Source of the DNA: Burkholderia plantarii
GTDB taxonomy: Bacteria; Pseudomonadota; Gammaproteobacteria; Burkholderiales; Burkholderiaceae
DNA: 64,000 nt
Assembly: GCF_001411805.1 (NCBI RefSeq)
Contig: NZ_CP007212.1
Span: 3,596,001-3,660,000, forward strand
Reading direction: 5' to 3'
Notes under the pieces: generated by a model
Databases searched by the model: none
Told to the model about the DNA's origin: nothing
The model's input: the letters and a program-made list of their open reading frames with translations, nothing else
Shown: in pieces, positions 1-7,191 of the stretch
Numbering within the stretch: the first letter of the stretch is position 1
Layout: each line of letters begins with the position of its first letter
Made by a program: the position numbers and the translations under genes

Positions 1-129
1 AGGCCAAAATCTAGCGCTCAAAAAATCGTCACCATCCAACACGACAGCGGCGCCTACCCCGCGCGGCGCCACACCGCCGAATAGATCCGCGAAAGCATCT
101 TTGTAATGACCCAGCCAAACCTGCACAGG

Positions 130-191
130 TTAAGCGGCTAAAGCAAACGCCTCGGCCGGGGTCTTCATCTTCAGCGACTGATGCGCTCGCC
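130..191 (-). pseudogene. IS3-family OrfB, C-terminal fragment cut off by IS66
   Basis: The minus strand reads RAHQSLKMKTPAEAFALAA followed by a stop at 130-132. This is the usual IS3 OrfB tail, in which RAHQSL follows FYNHR. It continues exactly from the truncated OrfB at 3252-4019 once the IS66 element and one target-site copy are removed. It is not an independent gene. Confidence 0.9.
184..191. repeat. Target-site duplication of the IS66 insertion, left copy
   Basis: CGCTCGCC lies directly outside the left IS66 terminus and is identical to 3252-3259 outside the right terminus. Eight base pairs is the usual duplication length for the IS66 family. Confidence 0.95.
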
Positions 192-277
192 GTAAGCGCT
201 TCCCCAGCACCGTCTGTTCATGAAGGTTCATAGGCGGCAATCTGATTCCCACCAGAATGTAGTGGGAACCAGAAAAA

Positions 278-640
278 ATGGAAATCAAGGCGCAGGGCCG
301 CCGACGAGGCTCCAAGAATTACACGAATGAGTTTCGCACGCAGGTCGTGGCGGAAACACGAGACCCGACCCGTTCACTGGCGGAAGTTGCACGCGCGCAT
401 GGGTTGAACGCGAATCTCGTGTCGAAGTGGCGTCGGGATCAGGAGCAAGAGGCGACGTCCGCATCCGCGCCAGTTGAATTATTCCTGCCTGTTCAGATGG
501 CATCACCGCCGATACCGGAACCGGTCAGATCATCCGGGCTGGTCATCGAATGTCGTGGCGTGCGCGCGTGTTTCGAAGGCAAGCCGGAGTCTGATGTCCT
601 GCGGCTTGTGCTGACAAGCTTGCTGGATGTGGGTTCGTGA
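278..640 (+). CDS. tnpA: IS66 TnpA accessory protein
   Basis: The 120-residue protein has an N-terminal helix-turn-helix of the IS3/IS911 OrfA type: [12 protein letters not shown] followed by [22 protein letters not shown], roughly residues 17-55. The C-terminal half has the usual IS66 TnpA features ([24 protein letters not shown]). In the family TnpA, TnpB and TnpC are all needed for transposition. The stop overlaps the tnpB start as TGATG, which suggests translational coupling. Confidence 0.93.
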   Translation: MEIKAQGRRRGSKNYTNEFRTQVVAETRDPTRSLAEVARAHGLNANLVSKWRRDQEQEATSASAPVELFLPVQMASPPIPEPVRSSGLVIECRGVRACFEGKPESDVLRLVLTSLLDVGS

Positions 641-987
641 TGCTGGGCCTTCCCGCTGGGCCGCGGGTGTGGCTGGCTGCTGGTGTGACCGATATGCGTT
701 CCGGCTTCAATAGCCTGGCCGCGAAGGTGCAGACCGTGCTCGAGCGGGACCCGTTCAGCGGACACGTGTTTGTGTTCCGCGGCCGACGCGGCGATCTGGT
801 CAAGGTGCTGTGGTGGAGCGGTGACGGCATGTGTCTGCTGATGAAACGGCTTGAACGCGGCCGCTTTGTCTGGCCGCGTGCGGATGGGGGCGTCGTCAGC
901 TTGAGCCAGGCGCAGTTGTCCATGTTGCTGGAAGGCATCGACTGGCGGCAGCCGGTGCGCACGGCGGCGCCGACCTCAGCGTTGTAA
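640..987 (+). CDS. tnpB: IS66 TnpB accessory protein
   Basis: The 115-residue protein contains the family signature: [28 protein letters not shown] and [15 protein letters not shown] chose the ATG at 640 inside the TGATG overlap with tnpA. A GTG one codon earlier is the alternative. TnpB has no assigned enzyme activity but is required for transposition in characterised IS66 relatives. Confidence 0.93.
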   Translation: MLGLPAGPRVWLAAGVTDMRSGFNSLAAKVQTVLERDPFSGHVFVFRGRRGDLVKVLWWSGDGMCLLMKRLERGRFVWPRADGGVVSLSQAQLSMLLEGIDWRQPVRTAAPTSAL

Positions 988-1016
988 ACCCGCCCACCGG
1001 CGCGTAGACTGCGGGC

Positions 1017-2579
1017 ATGACGACGGCGAACGCGTACCCGGACGACATCGAAGCGCTCAAGGCTCTACTGCTCGAGCGCGATGCCCGCATCGGGCATCTG
1101 GAAGACGTGGTCGAATCGCACAAGGCGGCGACGGCAACCGACAAGGCGGAGATCGAGCGTCTCAAGCTGCTGATCGCAAAGCTGCGCCGCATGCAGTTCG
1201 GCCGCCGCTCGGAGAAACTGGACCGCCAGATCGAGCAGCTCGAGCTGCGTCTGGAAGAACTCGAGGCCGACGAAGGCGCTGCCCCCATCGAGATTCCCAG
1301 GACGCCACGCACGGCACCGGAACAGGTACAACGCAAGCCGTTGCCGGATCACCTGCCGCGCGAGATCCAGATCCATTGGCCCGAATCACGTGAAACCTGC
1401 ACGGCGTGCGGTGCGCCGATGAAGCAGCTTGGCGAGGACGTCGCCGAACAACTCGAGTATGTGCCGGCGAGCTTCCGGGTCATCCGCCATGTGCGGCCGA
1501 AGCTGGCATGTTCATGCTGCGATCACATCGCCCAGGCTGCTGCGCCGAGCCGTCCCATCGAGCGAGGCATGGCTGGCCCGGGACTGCTGGCTCACGTACT
1601 GGTCGCGAAGTTCGCGGATCACCTGCCGCTCTACCGGCAGTCGGTGATCTATGCGCGGGAAGGTGTCGAGCTGGATCGCTCGCTGCTGGCGAAGTGGGTT
1701 GGTCACACTGCGGCGCTGCTGCAACCGCTCGTCGACGCACTGCGTCGCCACGTCATGGCGGCGACGAAGCTCCATGCCGACGATACGCCAGTGCCGGTGC
1801 TTGCGCCAGGGAACGGCAAGACCAAAACCGGACGCCTGTGGGTGTATGTGCGTGACGATCGGGCGTCCAGCGACGCCGCTCCGCCGGCCGTCTGGTTTGC
1901 CTATACGCCGGACCGCAAGGGCATCCATCCGCAGCAGCATCTCGAATCGTTCAATGGCACGTTGCAGGCCGACGCCTACGGCGGCTACCAAGCGATTTAC
2001 GAAACGGGACACGTTGCCGAAGCAGCATGCTGGGCCCACGCACGGCGGCAGTTCTACGAATTGCATGCGGCTCGCCCAAATGTATTGAACACCGAGGCGC
2101 TGGAACGTATCGGCGCGCTCTACAAGGTCGAAGAGCAGATCCGTGGCAAACCGCCCGATGAGCGGCGAGCGCACCGACAAACTCGCGCCAGGCCCTTGCT
2201 CGATCAACTCCATGCGTGGCTGAGCGCCACACTGGAGACGCTCTCGCGCAAATCCGACACGAGTCGGGCGATCCTCTACGCGTTGAACCGGTGGGAAGCG
2301 CTCACGCGCTACTGCGACGACGGGCATCTCGAAATCGATAACCTGCCGGTCGAGCGCGCGTTGCGCGGAGTGGCTATCGGGCGCCGAAACTACCTGTTCG
2401 CCGGCGCGGACTCAGGTGGGGAGCGTGCTGCCGCGATCTACAGCCTGATCGGGACGGCCAAGCTCAACGGCATCGATCCCGAGGCGTATCTGCGCGTCGT
2501 GCTTGCGCGCATTGCAGACCATCCGATCAACCAGGTCGAAGGCCTGCTGCCCTGGAAAATGACCACCCCAGCATCGTAA
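1017..2579 (+). CDS. tnpC: IS66 family transposase TnpC
   Basis: The 520-residue DDE transposase is of normal family length. An N-terminal coiled-coil and leucine-zipper region (about residues 10-90) comes first. A zinc-finger-like segment with CTACGAPM and CSCCDH follows, then the catalytic core. Visible catalytic segments are KLHADDTPVPVL, QADAYGGYQAIY and the C-terminal VERALRGVAIGRRNYLFAGADSG region. The frame is intact. It starts 29 bp after tnpB, with an ATG preceded by a weak purine-rich site. Confidence 0.95.
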   Translation: MTTANAYPDDIEALKALLLERDARIGHLEDVVESHKAATATDKAEIERLKLLIAKLRRMQFGRRSEKLDRQIEQLELRLEELEADEGAAPIEIPRTPRTAPEQVQRKPLPDHLPREIQIHWPESRETCTACGAPMKQLGEDVAEQLEYVPASFRVIRHVRPKLACSCCDHIAQAAAPSRPIERGMAGPGLLAHVLVAKFADHLPLYRQSVIYAREGVELDRSLLAKWVGHTAALLQPLVDALRRHVMAATKLHADDTPVPVLAPGNGKTKTGRLWVYVRDDRASSDAAPPAVWFAYTPDRKGIHPQQHLESFNGTLQADAYGGYQAIYETGHVAEAACWAHARRQFYELHAARPNVLNTEALERIGALYKVEEQIRGKPPDERRAHRQTRARPLLDQLHAWLSATLETLSRKSDTSRAILYALNRWEALTRYCDDGHLEIDNLPVERALRGVAIGRRNYLFAGADSGGERAAAIYSLIGTAKLNGIDPEAYLRVVLARIADHPINQVEGLLPWKMTTPAS

Positions 2580-2618
2580 GGCGATAATGCCGCTGGCTTC
2601 CCGTTCCCCGGAGATCAG

Positions 2619-3215
2619 ATGGCGAAATCGTTCCAGCGCTTTACCCTGCACGTGCAGCTTCAACACATCGAGCCGCCCATCTGGCGTCGGATCGAGGTCG
2701 AAGGAACCGAGTCACTGCGCAAGCTGCACCATATCCTGCAGGCGGCCTTCGGCTGGGAAGACTCCCACCTGCACGACTTCCTGGTCGACGGCATGACCTA
2801 CGCCATGTTCGAGGTCGATGACGTGCTGGACTTCGCTGATCCGGGCACGACCGCCGATGACCGCAAGGTTCGACTGCAGAAGGTCCTGAAACCTGGCTCA
2901 CGCTTCCTCTACCGGTACGACTTCGGGGACGGGTGGGATCACGCCATCGTCGTTAAGAAAGTGGAAATCGTTGAAAGCGAACCGTGGGGCGCGGCCCAGG
3001 TCATCGATGGTGCTCGCGCGTGCCCGCCAGAAGATGTGGGCGGCCCGCCTGGCTACGACGCGTTCCTGAACACGCTATCTAACGATCCGAATAGCGAAGA
3101 GGCAGAACATTACCGAAACTGGGTTGGCCCCGGCTTCGATGCCGATCGGTTCGATCTGCGTGCTGCCAATGCCACGCTGCTGCGCATGGCATCCAATCGT
3201 TGGGGAAACCGGTAA
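2619..3215 (+). CDS. Plasmid pRiA4b ORF-3 family protein, IS66 passenger
   Basis: The 198-residue protein matches the PRiA4_ORF3 family. It opens with FTLHVQLQHIEPPIWRRIEV, followed by LRKLHHILQAAFGW, SHLHDFLV, FLYRYDFGDGWDHAIVV and the conserved PPEDVGGPPGYDAF. The family recurs next to or inside transposable elements and has no established biochemical role. The gene lies 39 bp after tnpC and ends 36 bp before the right IS66 terminus, so it moves with the element. The start is the ATG at AGATCAG-ATG. An earlier in-frame start would overlap nothing useful. Confidence 0.88.
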   Translation: MAKSFQRFTLHVQLQHIEPPIWRRIEVEGTESLRKLHHILQAAFGWEDSHLHDFLVDGMTYAMFEVDDVLDFADPGTTADDRKVRLQKVLKPGSRFLYRYDFGDGWDHAIVVKKVEIVESEPWGAAQVIDGARACPPEDVGGPPGYDAFLNTLSNDPNSEEAEHYRNWVGPGFDADRFDLRAANATLLRMASNRWGNR

Positions 3216-3251
3216 CTCACGCCGTCAAGACGGTATCGGCCCCACGCTTAC

Positions 3252-3259
3252 CGCTCGCC
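3252..3259. repeat. Target-site duplication of the IS66 insertion, right copy
   Basis: CGCTCGCC is identical to 184-191 and lies directly outside the right IS66 terminus, inside the interrupted IS3 orfB. Confidence 0.95.
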
Positions 3260-4019
3260 GGTGGTTGTAAAACTGAATCCAGTCGGCGATGGCGCGGCTC
3301 GCATGCTGTAGCGATTCGAAGCGCTGCCGGTGTACGCATTGCTCCTTCAGCGTCCTGATCACTCGCTCCACCATGCCGTTTTGTTGCGGGCAATGCGGCG
3401 TGATGAACTCCTGCTTCAGGCCGTAATCGCGCACCAGCTTCGTGTACTTTTGGCTCGTGAAAACCAGGCCGTTGTCGCTCCTCAACAGGAATGGCGTCGA
3501 TACTCGACCCAGCGTGCCGAACCGGGCAATCAACGCGTGCTCCAGCGCGCTGGCCGCGGTCGTCGCCTTTCCGCTTCGGGACAGGTGCCAGCCCAGCAAC
3601 TCGCGCGTGTAGCAATCGATGACCAAGGCCAAGGTTGCCCAGCCGTCTCGCCCCGCCCAGATACGGCACATGTCAGTCGACCAGCGCGAGTTCGGTTTGA
3701 GCGCAACCGATGGCATCGATTGCGCCCGTGGCCGAAAGCCAACCGGCCGCTTGCGCACTTGCCAGCCCATCAACTGGAACACGCGTTGCACCGTGTTCTT
3801 GTTGAAGCCCAGCAGGTGCGCCACCGTCCGATAGCCGAACGATGGTGACTCTTCGATCATCGCCTTGATCGGGTCCGAGAAACGCGCCTGCACAACGGGT
3901 TCTGCCTTGACTGGCCGGTAATACACGGTTCGGCGCGGCACATCGAACCACTTGCAGAGCTTGGAAATCGAAACGACAACGCCTTCTTCTTTCAGTCCCT
4001 GGTGGATCGTTTCGATCAC
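3252..4019 (-). pseudogene. IS3-family transposase OrfB, main part, disrupted by IS66
   Basis: This encodes the integrase-like DDE transposase of the host IS3 element. It starts with GTG at 4019, overlapping the TGA of orfA. The rve-type core is visible: STDMCRIW with the first Asp, LRSDNGLVF with the second, and PQQNGMVERVIRTLKE with the Glu. The C-terminus is cut after FYNHRRA by the IS66 copy at 192-3251. Rejoining across the insertion and counting the 8-bp duplication once gives 822 nt, or 273 residues, with the frame intact. The interruption is therefore recent or at least undecayed. Confidence 0.9.
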
Positions 4020-4054
4020 TTCTCGTCCTCGCCCAGCAGGGACTGCAATTTTTT
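4016..4054 (-). pseudogene. IS3-family OrfA, C-terminal fragment cut off by ISL3
   Basis: The minus strand encodes KKLQSLLGEDEK and a TGA that overlaps the GTG start of orfB. It is the distal end of the orfA interrupted at 5361. The -1 frame is open from the A-run into orfB, as expected for the OrfAB fusion of IS3 elements. Confidence 0.85.
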
Positions 4055-5360
4055 AGGTTCATCGCGGATTACCGGGGAACGCGGCGCGGATTTTGAGGAA
4101 GAAATACTCCTCGTCGCGATACCCATAAGCGCGGCGCTTGAGGACCTTGATCGTGTTGTTGATGCCCTCGACCACGCTGGTATTGAGCGGGTGCCGGCAG
4201 CGCGCGACGATGCCGTGCCAATAGCTTTGCAGGCGCCGGGCGAACAACTCAAGCGCAGCGATCCCGCTTTGCGCCGCCTGCTCTATCCAATGCTCCCAGG
4301 CCTTTTGGGCCCACGCCGGTTTGCGATAGAACCAGAGCCGCTTGAGTTCATCGCGTAGCAGATAGACACATAACAGCGGCTGGTTGGCCTCCAGCAACTC
4401 CTTCAGATGCACCGACTGTTCCGGTTTGAGATTGCGCCGGTTGCGCAGCAGCAGCCAGCGGCTGGACTTCAGAACCTTTCGCGCCGGCCGGTCGTGGCGC
4501 AGTTGATTGGCTTGATCGACACGAACGCGGTCAATGACCTCGCGTCCGTATTTGGCAACGACATGGAACAGGTCGTAGACGATCTCGGCCTGTGGGCAAT
4601 GCGCATTGATCTCCAGCTCGTAGGCCGTCGTCATGTCGATGGCAACCGCTTCGATGCGCTTGGCGACGCCTGGCGGAAGCTGCTCGAAGAAGGCTCGGGC
4701 CGTCTCGCGTGAGCGTCCCTGACCGATCCACAGCACTTGACGGCCAATCGGATCGACGACCACCGTGGCGTAACGGTGACCTTTGTGAAGTGCGAATTCG
4801 TCCATCGCCAAATAGCGGATGGATGACCAGTCCGGATCCCTTACTCGAGCACGCAAACGGGCCTTGTCGATCGATTTGACTGTATGCCAGCCTAAATCGT
4901 AAAAGGCCGCCACTGCCTGCACACTGGCCGCCTGAAGCAGCTTCTCGCAGGCTTTGGCAAACCGCTCCGTGACACGCTGGTAGCGGCCCAACCAGTCCAG
5001 TTTCTCCAGTCTCGGACCGCCACAGTGATCGCACCACACTCGTCGACGCGGCACGTGCAACACGACACGATATTCAAACAGTGGCAGATCGCGCACTCTG
5101 CGAATCGACGTCTCGTGGATCTGCGAGCAACGCGCCCCGCATTGCTCGCAGAGCATCACCTTGCCTACCGGTTTCAGATACAGCGCGAGCGTGCGGCCTT
5201 CGCCTTGTGGCCACTCCACCCGCTCCAGCCGATAGCCCGTCCAGCAGCCCAGCGCTTGCAATGCCTTGCGATCGAGCACTTCATCCTCCAACGCCTTGCT
5301 TGAAAGACGTCAGATTACAAAACTGCTCGCCACGGCTCCACGGAATCCTGCGATGAACCT
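4055..5360 (-). mobile_element. Complete ISL3-family element, about 1.3 kb
   Basis: The inverted ends both begin (A)GGTTCATCGC. The left inward read continues GGATTACCGG and the right inward read AGGATTCCGTGG. The element encodes one intact transposase whose stop codon lies inside the left repeat. It sits in an A-run of the host IS3 orfA. Six identical bases flank the two ends; ISL3 elements usually duplicate eight, and the homopolymer makes the exact length uncertain. Confidence 0.88.
4059..5291 (-). CDS. ISL3 family transposase
   Basis: The 410-residue protein is full length for ISL3. The N-terminal zinc-ribbon region has CEQCGARC near residue 48 and CDHCGGPR near residue 87, followed by a helix-turn-helix. 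The DDE domain shows RYLAMDEFALHKGH (first Asp), VAIDMTTAY (second Asp) and SVVEGINNTIKVLKRRAYGYRD (Glu). No frameshift is seen. It is the only gene of the inserted element. Confidence 0.95.
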   Translation of the reverse strand: MEDEVLDRKALQALGCWTGYRLERVEWPQGEGRTLALYLKPVGKVMLCEQCGARCSQIHETSIRRVRDLPLFEYRVVLHVPRRRVWCDHCGGPRLEKLDWLGRYQRVTERFAKACEKLLQAASVQAVAAFYDLGWHTVKSIDKARLRARVRDPDWSSIRYLAMDEFALHKGHRYATVVVDPIGRQVLWIGQGRSRETARAFFEQLPPGVAKRIEAVAIDMTTAYELEINAHCPQAEIVYDLFHVVAKYGREVIDRVRVDQANQLRHDRPARKVLKSSRWLLLRNRRNLKPEQSVHLKELLEANQPLLCVYLLRDELKRLWFYRKPAWAQKAWEHWIEQAAQSGIAALELFARRLQSYWHGIVARCRHPLNTSVVEGINNTIKVLKRRAYGYRDEEYFFLKIRAAFPGNPR

Positions 5361-5660
5361 TTTTTTTCTGGCGCGCAACTCCAGCATGGCTTCGCCGTAG
5401 GCCTCCTGCAGCTCCTTGATCTGCCGCTCGTACTGCTCCTTGACGTCCAGCGGATTGGCACGAAGCGCGTTCTCCATGCCTCGCTTGCCGTCGTCCACCC
5501 AGTTCTCAACCTCGGAGGGCGACGACAGGTCATAGTTTCGGCTGGCTTCGGCAACCGTCGTCTTGCCCTGAATGATGTCCATCACCAGCGCGCTCTTGCG
5601 CTTGGCCGTCCATCGTTTGATGTCTTCGTCCATCTTCGTGCCCATCGTCTTTTCATCCAT
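5361..5660 (-). pseudogene. IS3-family OrfA, N-terminal part, disrupted by ISL3
   Basis: This is the DNA-binding protein of the host IS3 element. It has an N-terminal helix-turn-helix-like segment (KSALVMDIIQGKTTVAEASR) and a later helical, charged region typical of OrfA leucine zippers. After RARKK the frame runs into the ISL3 inverted repeat. The missing C-terminus, KKLQSLLGEDEK, lies on the other side of ISL3 at 4016-4054. Removing ISL3 and six duplicated bases restores a 333-nt frame of 110 residues. Confidence 0.85.
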
Positions 5661-5694
5661 TATGACGTGAGCAGGTTTTCACTGGGTCGGTACA

Positions 5695-6054
5695 ATGCCA
5701 AGAAGCTTGAACAGGGTGGGGAAGGTACGACGAGCGCTGAATCTAGTGGCGCTGCTGGTGATGGTCGGATGCGGCGGGACTTACGCCCTTGACGTTTGGA
5801 TCAACCGACAGATCGTGGCCGAGCAGGTCCAGGAGCCTATGTTCCAAGACACTCACTTCGGGTCCGGCTTCTGGTCCGGCATGTTCGGCGGAGCCTACTG
5901 TGGCGAAGTCTCAGGAATCAACGGCTTCGGCATGCGGAGTCCTTACTTCCGATTCGTCGTCCTTCGTGGCGAAGTTCAAATCTTTCCCATGACCACTGAC
6001 CGCATAAAGATCAACGATTTCGAGAATTTATGGGTGGCGCAGTGCAACGACTGA
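5695..6054 (+). CDS. Hypothetical membrane or lipoprotein-like protein next to IS end
   Basis: I do not recognise this 119-residue protein. Residues 13-30 are hydrophobic (ALNLVALLVMVGCGGTYAL) and could be a signal anchor. MVGC is a lipobox-like sequence, though not a strong one. The rest is soluble, with two further cysteines (GAYCGEVSG and the C-terminal QCND), so a disulfide is possible outside the cytoplasm. The ATG begins only 6 bp after the IS3 right end, so the original 5' region has probably been replaced. The protein may be truncated or read from an IS-borne promoter. Confidence 0.5.
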   Translation: MPRSLNRVGKVRRALNLVALLVMVGCGGTYALDVWINRQIVAEQVQEPMFQDTHFGSGFWSGMFGGAYCGEVSGINGFGMRSPYFRFVVLRGEVQIFPMTTDRIKINDFENLWVAQCND

Positions 6055-6123
6055 TCCGCAAACGATAAACACCCTGATGCTTCTAAAGTAGATATTGGGG
6101 GACCGAAGAAAACCACTACCTGA

Positions 6124-6292
6124 TCCACAAAGGGAGGTCTGCAACACTAGATTTTGTGTTGCATGTGGAGATAACACTGTATATGCTCACAGGGGTTGGC
6201 ACTCGCAGAATCGGAGTGCCAGCATGAATGGCGGGGGACTCGGTTGCAGCCGAGCCCCGCCTAGCGGAAACCTCTTTGGCAAGCTTCCGCTA
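6124..6292 (+). other. Run of stable stem-loops, possible structured RNA or leader
   Basis: Four hairpins follow one another without an open frame of note. TCCACA/TGTGGA with inner GCAACAC/GTGTTGC spans 6124-6169. TGGCACTC/GAGTGCCA spans 6197-6221. GGCGGGG/CCCCGCC with inner CTCGG/CCGAG spans 6230-6261. TAGCGGAA/TTCCGCTA spans 6262-6292. They end about 110 bp before the small gene at 6404. I match them to no known riboswitch or sRNA family. Strand assignment rests only on the downstream gene. Confidence 0.4.
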
Positions 6293-6403
6293 CCCTGCAG
6301 GACAGGACGCGTGACGATAGGGCAAATAGCAGCTTTTTGCAATAGCAATCGGTCTAGGGACTTCACAGCTTGCCGTTCAATTGCCAACTGAAGGAGCTAT
6401 CCT

Positions 6404-6592
6404 ATGGCAAACGGTAACAAACCGGGTACCAACTCGGGTAATCAGGGCGGTATCTATCAGGAGCGCGGCCCGCGCGGTGGCTTGAAGGACAACTTCACTA
6501 CCGTTCCGGAAAATCGTTCCTTTCCGCCGACGAGCCAACCCGGCAGCACTTGGGTTCCTCGCAACAAGACGCCTCACGGCAATCATAAGTAA
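6404..6592 (+). CDS. YjzC-like small protein
   Basis: The 62-residue hydrophilic, Gly/Asn/Pro-rich protein has the pattern KPGTNSGNQGGIYQERGPRGG followed by TVPENRSFPPTSQPGSTWVP. This resembles the small YjzC family of Bacillus and many Gram-negatives, in which a PG..A.NSG.Y.E.G motif is followed by a FPPT/W segment. Function is unknown. A clear ribosome-binding site (GAAGGAG) lies 8 bp upstream and a good terminator lies 21 bp downstream, so it is probably a single-gene transcript. Confidence 0.7.
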   Translation: MANGNKPGTNSGNQGGIYQERGPRGGLKDNFTTVPENRSFPPTSQPGSTWVPRNKTPHGNHK

Positions 6593-6612
6593 CGCAAAGC
6601 GCCCCTAGGGCC

Positions 6613-6646
6613 AAGGGAGAGGTATCACCTCTCCCTTCTGCTTTTC
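6613..6646 (+). terminator. Rho-independent terminator after the YjzC-like gene
   Basis: An 11-bp perfect stem (AAGGGAGAGGT with ACCTCTCCCTT, loop ATC) is followed by CTGCTTTT. Confidence 0.8.
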
Positions 6647-7191
6647 CTCCTTTCTCCTCCCCTCGCGCTTCACTCCCTAGAGTGTTATTCGCGCTCGCTG
6701 AAATTCCGAATCCGATTAGAAGGTTGAGTCTCCACTCCACCCCGTCTAACTTTAGTCAGGTACGGAATTCACCAAAATTGGGGCGGCCAGCGCCGTGTTC
6801 TTTTCAGCCGAGCCGCGCGGCTCGGGCGCATGGCTTGTGCGCTTTCATGAGCTTGCGAGGGAGGGAAAAATCGGAGCGTTTATCGCGTCGGTCGAAGCGT
6901 GAGCGCCTAGAAGCACGGGCGGATTTGGTGCGATTGCAAATCGCACCGCAGATGCACCTCGGAGGGGTGCGTCGGGTGTATAACCAATAAAAAAACATCG
7001 AAACTACAGGCCAGTCAATAAAACCCGAAATACCAATTCGCTCACTGTCCGTGGCTGTCCGTTGTGTGGTGCGTCGCTGATCACGGACCTTCTCAAATCT
7101 TCGTGCGTCGTTTGGTCATGCACGCGTCCATGTTCATTCGCCGAAAGACAAAACTGCCAAGGTTCGCAACTGCACAGTTAGATCGCATGAG
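6647..7191. other. Gene-free stretch with three palindromic stems
   Basis: No convincing coding frame is present. Three symmetrical stems occur: CGAGCCGC-GCGGCTCG near 6810-6830, GGTGCGATT-GCA-AATCGCACC at 6927-6947, and GCACC/GGTGC around 6954-6970. They lie downstream of the AlkB-fusion gene, which is transcribed leftwards from 9417, so some may terminate that operon. A short direct repeat, CTGTCCG-TGG-CTGTCCG, occurs near 7040. Confidence 0.4.

Larger units (their letters stand above)
192..3251 (+). mobile_element. Complete IS66-family element, 3060 bp, with passenger gene
   Basis: The termini are inverted repeats beginning GTAAGCG. The inward reads GTAAGCGCTTCCCC and GTAAGCGTGGGGCC are followed by a shared ACCGTCT. 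An exact 8-bp duplication flanks the element. It contains tnpA, tnpB and tnpC in the canonical IS66 order plus a fourth gene at 2619-3215 inside the right end. It looks intact and potentially active. The element is longer than the usual 2.5-2.7 kb because of the passenger gene. Confidence 0.93.
106..5689 (-). mobile_element. IS3-family element, interrupted by IS66 and ISL3 insertions
   Basis: The ends are imperfect inverted repeats. The left reads TGACCCAGCCAAACCTGC from 107. The right, read inward on the minus strand from about 5689, gives CGACCCAGTGAAAACCTGC. A 3-bp GTA flanks both ends (103-105 and 5690-5692) and may be the target duplication. Removing the two inserted elements leaves about 1.2 kb with orfA and orfB on the minus strand, a normal size and layout for IS3. 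It cannot transpose itself because both reading frames are split. The exact terminal base is uncertain by one or two positions. Confidence 0.8.

Noticed and set aside
106..5689. Composite transposon made of two flanking copies of one IS
   Set aside because: The inserted elements belong to different families and are nested in one IS3 copy; they do not bracket a cargo region.
6804..6998. 64-codon minus-strand frame in the palindrome region
   Set aside because: It has no ribosome-binding site, an odd Arg-rich composition and overlapping hairpins, and I found no recognisable family.
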